In this document: positions 1 through 6,605 of the stretch, piece after piece | Layout of the letters: every line of letters starts with the position of its first letter | Position numbering within the stretch: position 1 is the first letter of the stretch | Source of the DNA: Smittium culicis | Taxonomy: Eukaryota > Kickxellomycota > Harpellomycetes > Harpellales > Legeriomycetaceae | Reading direction: 5' to 3' | Length of the DNA stretch: 15,637 nt | Assembly: GCA_001970855.1 (NCBI GenBank) | Contig: LSSN01001550.1 | Coordinates: 1-15,637, forward strand | Translations under genes and position numbers: made by a program | Notes under the pieces: model-generated | The model's database searches: none | What the model saw: the letters and a program-made list of their open reading frames with translations, nothing else | What the model was told of the DNA's origin: nothing

Positions 1-318
1 AGTTTCAGTTTCAGTCCAACCTTAGCCCTGTCTTTACACCTCATTTCGTGCCAAACAATGGAAGAAAAAAACTCCTAATTTACAAAAAAAATATGCAGAT
101 CATTGGAGAAATGTCAAAATTAGAAACCGAGGATATAAATTAGCCTGTACTCAATAGTGAGAGATTAAAAAAATTCTTAGAAATTTATAAATTAATAATT
201 TAGAAGAAAAATAAAAACAAAAAGACGAATTTTTTTCCGTTCTGTACGAAAAATTGGTTCAAGGTTAAACTAAGAAAACTATTAGCTTAGAAAACCGAAA
301 CTAAGAAGGATTCAACTG
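1..318. other. AT-rich sequence with no recognisable gene
   Basis: No open frame of useful length and no RNA gene is visible. The + strand is purine-rich, as in the retroelement remnant that follows. This stretch could therefore be its eroded 5' part (leader or start of gag), but no LTR ends, primer-binding site or start codon can be pointed to. Confidence 0.4.
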
Positions 319-333
319 AATTTTCTGAGAAAG

Positions 334-915
334 TTTAAAGGAGCCACTCCAGATGGCCCACTGGAACCATTAAGAATTTTATTTTAAAAAGATAATAAAG
401 GAGAAACTTGTTTTTTAAAAAATGGAGAGGTTATCTCAGCTCAAAAGTAATCTTATTTTTTAAATTCAACGCTCTATAATACCTTAATTCAGAAAGAAAT
501 ATACGAGTGCGAATAATTATAAAGTTACGAAAAACTAAAAGATAAATTCTCGTCGGCTTTTTCTTTTAAAAGAAAGTTACAAAAAATACTTCACGAAGAA
601 AATAATTAAAAAAAAAGACAATCTGCATTATAACTCGCTTAGAAACAGAGCTTTGGATGAGCTCGAAAAGGAAATAGAAGTATAAAAAAATTGAGAATTG
701 AGGGTAACATGGATCACAATATAAATTTCATACCATCTAAAGTTTCCAGAGACCTAGAAAACCTTCTTTTAAATTCTGCTATGATGAAAAATAAAAGCAT
801 AACATCTAAATATTGGACAACTATTAAAAGTCTGGAGTGGTAAAAAATCGCTAAAGTTGGTTATTTTATGTAGAAAAAGTGCGGAGCTACCTCCATATCT
901 GAGAAAGGATGCAAA
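334..915 (+). pseudogene. gag-like remnant with degraded zinc knuckle
   Basis: One frame (codons starting at 334, 337 and so on) reads as an eroded gag protein with about a dozen internal stops. The middle is rich in K, E and L, as in capsid helices. A stretch at about 715-840 contains FIPSKVSRDLENLL, which resembles the end of a gypsy capsid region. It is followed by a candidate zinc knuckle at 871-912: stop-KKCGATSISEKGC. Its spacing matches CX2CX4HX4C, but the first cysteine is replaced by a stop (TAG) and the histidine by Ile, so it could not bind zinc. In this family gag forms the virus-like particle and the knuckle binds the element RNA. The position, about 340 bases before a protease-like motif, fits gag. 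The assignment is by pattern only and could be wrong. Confidence 0.4.
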
Positions 916-1253
916 TAAAGCTACTATTAATCACGTACAAAGCAGTAGAGTAAGACTGTACGAAACTTAGAATTTGAACTTAATATTAAAAGTTACAGCG
1001 ACTAAAACGTCTTTCAAAAATTTAATATAATACGTTAAATATGATTTTCAAAACATAATAAATATTTTTTCTGCAAAAAGAAAATCTATCGAAAATAAGA
1101 AAACGAAAAATTATATAATCAAAAAAAATATTTCAAAGATTCAAATTTAAAAAATATACTAGAAATAAACTAAAAAACACCTTTAACTGAGTTGCCAAAG
1201 AAATAAAAAAAAAATAGAAAAACTAAAAGCGAAGAAATTCAAAATAAAGCTTA

Positions 1254-1271
1254 ATGGATACCGGTACAAAG
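1254..1271 (+). pseudogene. Possible retropepsin active-site remnant (MDTGTK)
   Basis: The codons read M-D-T-G-T-K, resembling the D-T/S-G-A/T active site of retroviral-type aspartic proteases, which cut the gag-pol polyprotein. Stops follow within a few codons, so only the motif survives. A four-residue motif is weak evidence alone. It gains some weight from lying about 340 bases after the zinc-knuckle remnant and about 1.1 kb before the first RT block, roughly the expected spacing in a gypsy pol. Confidence 0.3.
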
Positions 1272-1324
1272 TTATGACAAACGTATTAATTTAGTTTTTA
1301 TTAGGAATACTTAGAGTAAAATAA

Positions 1325-1358
1325 AATTCCTCAAAATTCATGTATAATTTGAGGAATT
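1325..1358. repeat. Inverted repeat, 11-bp arms, 12-nt loop
   Basis: AATTCCTCAAA at 1325-1335 is perfectly complementary to TTTGAGGAATT at 1348-1358, with a 12-base spacer. The RNA of either strand could form a hairpin. It lies in the decayed protease/RT interval of the gypsy remnant, with no gene to regulate nearby. It may be a chance palindrome or the trace of a small insertion. Confidence 0.5.
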
Positions 1359-2240
1359 ACCTCAATATTCCCAGCTGTAAAAATATCGATTAATAATGAA
1401 TTCAAGCTGAAGTATGTTACTGAAGTTAGATAAATTTCTGATTTAACTATAAAGGATGAAACTGCTCGAATATAATGTAAATTTCTATCCAATCAGGCTG
1501 AGCTGTTAGTAGGATAAAGAACGCTGAAATACACATAATATTCTATGCTAGGGATAAGGTTAGTTTGATGTGCCTTGAAATCATAAAATGCTTTAAATTG
1601 TTTTAATGTACTAACATGAACATGAAATTAAAATTTAAAATGAAAGATTCCAAATATGGTACCAGCGAGCTATTTGGAGTTATAGAAAATTGTGAAATCA
1701 GAGTCCAAAGATGCAATCTAGGGTAATAAATCTTTTTAGTTTGTCCATAAAATAAAAAGTGATTATGAGCAGATCATGGAATGTGAAAAGATGATCTTTG
1801 AAAGATACTATACAGGATGAAAGCTTGTGGTAATTATTAAGAAAAAATTCAATGGGGGTGTAATATAAATTTTGTTAAAGCATCAATAGTTATTCGAGAA
1901 GAATTGAAAATGGTAACTAAAATAAATACACGAGTCATTAATATCAAATTAGTTTAATACCGACATAATTGAAAATTTTAACACAATTTCTGACAATAAA
2001 TACGAGGCTTCTTCTATGAAAAGGTACAAAAATATTGCAAAAAAGGTTAAGCCAGATTCTATTTAACAATAAAATTATACCACACCAGAATTGAATGAAT
2101 CAAAACTTTTTCAAGAAGCTTTAAAAAAAAATCACATAAATATTATTATGTTTAAAATAGGCTGGGGTAACTTCACTCAAAAAGAAATTGAATACTTTAA
2201 AATCGTTTTTATAAACAATAAAAAAGCTTTTTAATTCTAG

Positions 2241-2512
2241 GAGAAAGAGATAGGGCATCTGAAATTATCAATTGAAATCCCAACAGTTATGAAAAATATT
2301 CAAATTATCCTAGTTACCATAAAAAATTCCATATTACAAAAAGATATCTAGAATACATAATTATTCTTATCAATATGAAAATAAAAATGGATATTCCAGT
2401 ACCAAAAAACGATCCATATTGGAATCCTTTGTTTGAAATAAAAAGTAAGGATGGATTTTTCTCAGACTTATCCAAAAAATCCGCAAAGAAAACAAAACTA
2501 GATTAGAAATCT
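2241..2512 (+). pseudogene. Reverse transcriptase N-terminal blocks, decayed
   Basis: From 2241 (codons in the third frame) a segment reads EIGHLKLSIEIPT, then continues after a frame change with ILQKDI. Near 2405-2465, in the second frame, PYWNPLFEIKSKDG appears. This is the layout of gypsy RT blocks 1-2: a His-containing pre-RT segment, a helix leading into the fingers, then SPxxxPLFxxKKDG. Several stops and at least one frameshift interrupt it. In an active element this domain copies the RNA into DNA. The KKDG-like motif and the correct distance to the catalytic block downstream make the assignment reasonable. Confidence 0.55.
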
Positions 2513-2654
2513 AAGCTCACTGCCATTGCTCAAATAATTTGCAGAAAATTTTAGCGAAATCAGTATTTATTAATATTTTGAAGTAATAAGAAGATATATC
2601 CAAGTTTATTTAATTTGTTATTCAAGAGATAATTTTTTTTTTTTAGAAAATTCT

Positions 2655-2800
2655 CTGGGTCCGTTTCAAATGACGCGCATTCCGATGGGTAGCTGCAAGT
2701 CAGTAGCAGTATTTCAGCGATTAATGATATGATTTTTTTCGAGTTTATTAGCGAATATATGGTTGTTTTTTTAAAAGACGGAATAATTAAAAGCGCAGGC
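2655..2800 (+). pseudogene. Reverse transcriptase catalytic core, frameshifted and mutated
   Basis: In the third frame 2667-2729 reads QMTRIPMGSCKSVAVFQRLM, matching the gypsy block around LPMGLxxSPxxFQRLMN. A stop (TGA, 2730-2732) then closes that frame, and the sequence continues in the second frame as MIFFEFISEYMVVFLKDGIIKS (2729-2794). That is the block normally carrying the YxDD catalytic pair, followed by a hydrophobic strand. Here the YLDD-type motif reads FLKD, so one catalytic aspartate position is lost. The enzyme is therefore dead twice over, by frameshift and by active-site change. Conservation of flanking residues across both frames is the strongest evidence for an RT here. Confidence 0.75.
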
Positions 2801-3032
2801 TGCAAAAATACTGATTTATCTGAAGAAAGTATCAGGCGATAATTATATGATCACATAAAAATTGTAGAAAATAATTTTCAACTATTATCAATGTTTGATT
2901 GACAATTAATGGCTCATATCGCTCTCTAGGGGTCGAAGCAGAGGTGGAAGTTTTAGGATTAGTATGTAATAAAGAAGGGTGAATCCTAACTTCAAGAAAT
3001 TTGGAGAAAATTTAATCTTGAACTCTAGTAAA

Positions 3033-3423
3033 CCTAAAACAAATTTGAAGCATTTTGGAGCTATATATATTTTATCGAATTTGGATTAAAATTTTCCTGA
3101 TATAACTGAGTCTCTATACAGAATGTCCAGGAAGCATCAAAATTTTAGATTGGGAATAGAGAAAGAGAGTGCAGTTTTAATCTTGAAAAGCAATTTAACC
3201 AAACCTCTATTATAAAGGCATTTGAAATATTCAAAAAGAGCAGGTAAAATTATTCTGACAGTAGATGAAATCCATATCTGTATAGGCGTGGAATTTCAGC
3301 AGGGGAATAAAACTGGTGCTACATAAGTTTTAAGTTATGAAAGTAAAGCTTTTAGTGAAATAGAAATGAAGTATTCTCAAACTAGAAAAGAGCTTATATT
3401 TCTAAATCTGATGGCCAAAAAGC
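3033..3423 (+). pseudogene. RT connection and RNase H domain, decayed
   Basis: One frame stays recognisable for 130 codons with only three stops (near 3087, 3213 and 3325). The first part (PKTNLKHFGAIYIL, then a region ending LTKPLL) matches the gypsy connection, normally PKNxxELRSFLGLxxYYRxFI to LTxxPVL. The second part reads TVDEIHICIGVEFQQG, then LSYESKAFSEIEMKYSQTRK and ELIFLN. This is the RNase H pattern TDASxxGIGAVLxQ, YxSRxLSxxExxYSxxExE, LA. RNase H degrades the RNA template during reverse transcription. The expected Asp of TDAS is kept in sequence (VDE) but its neighbours have changed. This is the clearest part of the gypsy remnant. Confidence 0.85.
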
Positions 3424-3519
3424 TAATAATTTATCACATTAGTAAAATTTGGTCTAGAGACTAATGATGAATTATCGATTTATGTACTGAATCGGATCGA
3501 TTTTCAAAATGACACAACA

Positions 3520-3621
3520 AGGTGGATATAATAATTGCAAATTAATGACTTTGATAAATAACGTATTAACGGAAAAGAAAACAGCGCATCCGATTCACCG
3601 AGCAGAGAACCGGTAATCGAG
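3520..3621 (+). pseudogene. RNase H C-terminal end (RW...GKEN..D..SR), decayed
   Basis: The first frame reads RWI, two stops, LQINDFDK, a stop, then RINGKENSASDSPSREP. This follows the well-known gypsy RNase H ending RWxxxLxxFDFxIxYxxGKENxxADALSR almost position by position, including the GKEN and final SR. The frame differs from that of the preceding RNase H segment, so an indel lies between 3424 and 3519. In intact elements a spacer and the integrase zinc finger would follow, but the sequence after 3621 loses resemblance. That suggests the element is broken at about this point. Confidence 0.8.
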
Positions 3622-3769
3622 ATAAACGTAATAGTACTATATTTCGAACATCTCAAGGTGGATAAAAAGATAATTACAAATAGACGCTGCTGTCCGCACT
3701 GCAATTTCACTGGCGAGCAGAAAAATCAAAAATAGTCGATCCAAAATACAATACTGGGCTATTATCTGA

Positions 3770-4290
3770 AAAACAAACCCCAAAAGTAGTTGGGTTGTCC
3801 TGAAAGTAATATACCACGCGTTGAGGCTGGGCATCCAAGACATCGAGAAAATGGGAATGGGCAACTACTGGACTGCACAGCGCTTAGCCAACACCAAAAT
3901 CATCAATGAAAAAATTAAAATGTATTGTCCCTGCTGCAAACTCAGAATATCTGAGACTGCAGAACACATACTATTAGACTGCTCCATGTTACACAGAGTA
4001 CGGAATAAAACGATCTCCGGTTCATACCAGCATCAATCAGCATTATTGCTATTTTTTTTTATCAAATTCCAATGAAAACCTTGTTGGGGCTAGTTAGAAA
4101 ACTCTTTTTTTGAAGGGGGGGGGTCAAAAAATCTACAAGCCAGATTCGTGCTGGTGCCGCTGATCAAATTTATGAGCTGAAAACAACCAAATTTTTGAAC
4201 GGCATTCGTGTTGCCAGAATACTTAATCTAGAAAGAATATTGATTTACCAGCCCCCTTTAACCAGTGTCCAGTGGGTATGGAGCTACTAG
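3770..4290 (+). pseudogene. LINE ORF2 C-terminal fragment with CX2CX9HX4C motif
   Basis: The second frame is open from 3770 to 4075. It contains NYWTAQRLANTKIINEK followed by CPCCKLRISETAEHILLDC, a CX2CX9HX4C zinc-binding motif. LINE reverse transcriptases typically end with such a motif after a TAxRL-like helix. The reading then moves to the first frame, probably at the T9-10 run near 4052. It continues as MKTLLGLVRKLFF, a stop (4111-4113), then ADQIYELKTTKFLNGIRVAR up to the TAG at 4288-4290. The LLG and KFL..I..R pattern after the finger is usual for LINE tails. All four zinc ligands are intact. One frameshift and one stop are the only visible lesions in the part that remains. Confidence 0.75.
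4115..4123 (+). repeat. G9 homopolymer
   Basis: Nine consecutive G lie inside the LINE remnant, in DNA where G runs are otherwise rare. Together with G9 at 4426-4434 and a G6 run near 4301 this is an unusual cluster. It could be mononucleotide slippage or a feature of the LINE 3' end. Confidence 0.7.
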
Positions 4291-4399
4291 AGCGGCGGAG
4301 GGGGGATCGGTTGAAAACATTTTTGATAAAATTTTTTACTTTTTATTGACATTTTTATATATATTAAAATTGGTTTTAAATATTTTTTATCTAAGCTGA

Positions 4400-4425
4400 A
4401 ATAAATCTTCCTGACCAAAAAAAAA
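4400..4425 (+). terminator. Poly(A) signal AATAAA and retained A9 tail of the LINE
   Basis: AATAAA at 4400-4405 is followed 11 bases later by nine A (4417-4425). This is the arrangement expected of a reverse-transcribed, polyadenylated transcript and marks the 3' end of the LINE insertion. Nine G follow immediately. Confidence 0.6.
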
Positions 4426-5436
4426 GGGGGGGGGAGGTGCGCTGGTTAAAACTGAATACTTTTCAGGATTTAAAGTTTGAATCAAGGACTCTTCACCCAA
4501 AAAACTTTAACTTCCAACTTCATTTTGGTCACATGAATTTCAGTAACATAATATGATTATCCTCAAAACTAGTTTTTTTTATATTCGTTATTCTCTGTAT
4601 TATCATTTTTAAAAATATTTTGAATTCGTTTAATAGATTCTCTAAAAAAATTTTACATTATTTCTAATTGAGATTAGTATATTGAACTTGTAGCGCTTAG
4701 CAAATAAAATGGTATTAATCTAATTTTTGTGAAATATTCGTTATTTCATACAATTATAGGCTATGCAATATGTTATATAGTCTATATTACTCGAGAAAAA
4801 ATAAAATCAAATGTTTCAAACTGTGATATTATAAAAAAACAGTTAGTATCTTTGAAGATTTTACATTTCTTTCTGATAGTTAGTTTAGTGTTTAAGATAA
4901 TGTCAAGGTGATCAGTTGTGATATTTACAATTTTTATAATATTATGCAATAGCGCTGATATAGGAAAAAACCAGGTCGATTAGGATTGAAATAAGATTAT
5001 GCCTTATTTAAATTTTGTAACTTGGAAAATTTATAAATTGGGTATACTATACGCCTAATTTCAAGATTTCAATACATTTTCTGCGTTTAGACAGTGTTTA
5101 TTTAGTATAAGTTTTTGAGTTGCTTTAAAGCTTCAAAATTTAAATTACTTGTTTTTTTATTAATTGTGATTTAATTAGGTGTATGGAAAAGCCTGTTTAT
5201 TGAAAAGTATATTTTTTAGTTGTTATTAAGACTTGCAGTTTGCATTTCCATTGTTTATAAAACTGTATTTTGGCGAATACATTTACTTATTACTATTAAT
5301 ATTTTTACAGCTTGGGAATATTAAGAAACCAATAAAAACTAGCTATAATCAATAACTACATAATAAGTAAAGGTTCAATATAAAGATTTGGCCAATAAGC
5401 TAGCGGCTATGTAAAATATAATGTTATACTGAAAAA
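4426..5436. other. AT-rich region without recognisable gene
   Basis: It starts with G9 directly after the LINE A-tail, then turns AT-rich. A 60-codon open frame at 4729-4911 begins at GTG and has no recognisable domain; it is compatible with chance. No RNA gene or retroelement motif was found on either strand. Confidence 0.5.
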
Positions 5437-6075
5437 ATGAACAATCGAGATTTAAAGCCACATTCTTTTGTGCTTACATATAAAGACACATTAAAAGCTT
5501 ATACAAAATTCAATATAAATCGCTATAACCATCACGTTTTAAACATTTCTAAAACATATATATTGATTTCAGTTCCTCTTATTCTATTTATACACTCACT
5601 AAGATTTTTTTTTTAATTTAATCGATTCTTTACTAAGGCAAAAATGGACACTGTTGATCTGTATACTAACGGTCAGTCAATCAGAACAAAAAATAAGATC
5701 GTGTTACTTGAATCTACTTTTGCGACTATAGGAAATTTCGAAACATTTTCTGTTGATACTAGTTATACTTTACTCAGAATGACATGTCTCTCGCTATTAA
5801 TCGCAATATTAGGATTATATTGAATTTTATCCTCACATAAAAAAAAAATTATACCCTCACTACTGTATATCTTATAATTCTTTTTTTTTTGTTCTCTTCA
5901 TCGAAAGTTTCACTCATTGTGATACGCTACAATATTTCTGGATTTTTTTTGTGGTTGCGCTAGCAACGTACCCTTTCCTGTTGTAAGCTGTCCCTTGCTT
6001 CTAGTTATGTGTATAGGCTTCTTTTTTTTCCTAGCAGCAACTCCGGTTGTTCATGTTGTCTTTTCCTTCTATTAA
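5437..6075 (+). pseudogene. Possible broken gene for an unidentified membrane protein
   Basis: One frame from ATG 5437 to TAA 6073 has only four internal stops in 212 codons (TAA 5614, TGA 5821, TAA 5875, TGA 5920), far fewer than expected in DNA this AT-rich. The first block (59 residues) has a polar N-terminus (MNNRDLKPHSFVLTYKDTLK) and a membrane-like segment (TYILISVPLILFIHSLRFFF). The second starts at ATG 5644, has a polar stretch (DLYTNGQSIRTKNKIVLLES), then a hydrophobic end (MTCLSLLIAILGLY). The last block, 5923-6075, is strongly hydrophobic (CPLLLVMCIGFFFFLAATPV). The start has an A-rich context. I do not recognise the family. It could be an old membrane-protein gene, one or two very short real genes (5437-5616, 5644-5823), or chance. 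Transcription would converge with the dehydrogenase gene. Confidence 0.3.
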
Positions 6076-6605
6076 TAATTTACTGAAATGTATATTCATA
6101 TACTTTTCTGAAGCTTTATTTAAAAAACTTTGAATTTTCACTTTTTTTTACTATCTTCGTCAGCGATAGTACTAAAATATGTATAAAGCATTTAAAAAAA
6201 ATAAAATAAATTTAAAAAGAGCTAAATTAAACTAAATAAATTTTTATTCTTATGAATCTTTCTCCTTCTTGCATGCTATAAAGCTGATGTATTATGAGTA
6301 TTAATTGTCGATTAGGTTGTGAATTGGTTTAAAATTAAAGCTTAGGAACTTTGAGAATGTGGAATTCCAATTCAAACTTTGGCTAATTTTTATTCAAAGT
6401 AATCTGAGACCTTTTCAGAAAAGTTTTAAGCTTAAACTAACACTAGGAATTTTAAACATTCTCTATTAATGGGTAATTCGAAGAACGGAAAAACGATAAG
6501 TGTTAAAGCTAAAAATATCTTTTAGATGATTTATTGTTATTGAAATTATAATAAGATAAAATAAAATAAACGTATAAAATATAAAAGAATGTAAAATTTT
6601 CGATT
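6076..6605. other. 3' flank of the dehydrogenase gene, AT-rich
   Basis: No gene is visible. It contains AT-rich runs and, close to the dehydrogenase stop, T-rich sequence on the gene strand (AAATAAAATAAA-type on the + strand). This probably serves as the 3' UTR and termination zone. Confidence 0.5.
6530..6535 (-). terminator. Candidate poly(A) signal of the glutamate dehydrogenase gene
   Basis: AATAAA on the minus strand lies about 70 bases after the TAA stop, a usual distance for a fungal 3' UTR signal. In AT-rich DNA such hexamers also arise by chance. Confidence 0.35.

Larger units (their letters stand above)
319..3621 (+). mobile_element. Decayed Ty3/gypsy-like LTR retrotransposon, internal region
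   Basis: Fragments of a gag-pol polyprotein lie in the order known for Ty3/gypsy elements: a gag-like segment ending in a zinc-knuckle remnant (to 915), a DTG protease-like motif (1254-1271), reverse transcriptase blocks (2241-2800), the RT connection plus RNase H (3033-3423) and the RNase H C-terminus (3520-3621). The order and spacing support one element better than any single fragment does. Every segment has stops, and the reading frame changes several times, so it makes no protein. No integrase (HHCC or DDE) could be read downstream, and no LTR pair is visible, so the copy appears truncated or merged into the LINE remnant that begins near 3770. The RNase H and RT parts are convincing; gag and protease are weaker. 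Confidence 0.75.
3770..4425 (+). mobile_element. 5'-truncated LINE (non-LTR retrotransposon) 3' end
   Basis: The stretch has the three marks of a LINE 3' end in order: the C-terminal end of an ORF with a CCHC zinc motif (3770-4290), a short 3' UTR, then AATAAA (4400-4405) and an A9 run (4417-4425). LINE copies are commonly truncated at the 5' side because reverse transcription starts at the 3' end; the absence of an RT domain upstream fits this. Its left border lies against the broken end of the gypsy remnant. It has fewer lesions than that remnant, which suggests a younger insertion. Target-site duplications could not be identified by eye. Confidence 0.7.

Noticed and set aside
2560..2805. 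81-codon open frame on the minus strand
   Set aside because: It lies antisense to the reverse transcriptase core of the gypsy remnant, whose sense strand carries recognisable motifs; a shadow.
3504..3864. Two overlapping minus-strand open frames (3504-3710 and 3637-3864)
   Set aside because: They are antisense to the RNase H C-terminus and to the LINE left border; no domain or start context supports them.
4729..4911. 60-codon + strand open frame starting at GTG
   Set aside because: No ATG start, no domain, and AT-rich composition typical of the surrounding non-coding DNA.
5850..5930. Minus-strand ATG frame of about 28 codons (MSETFDEENKKKKNYK...)
   Set aside because: Very short, made mostly of A-run codons, and antisense to the stronger + strand frame.
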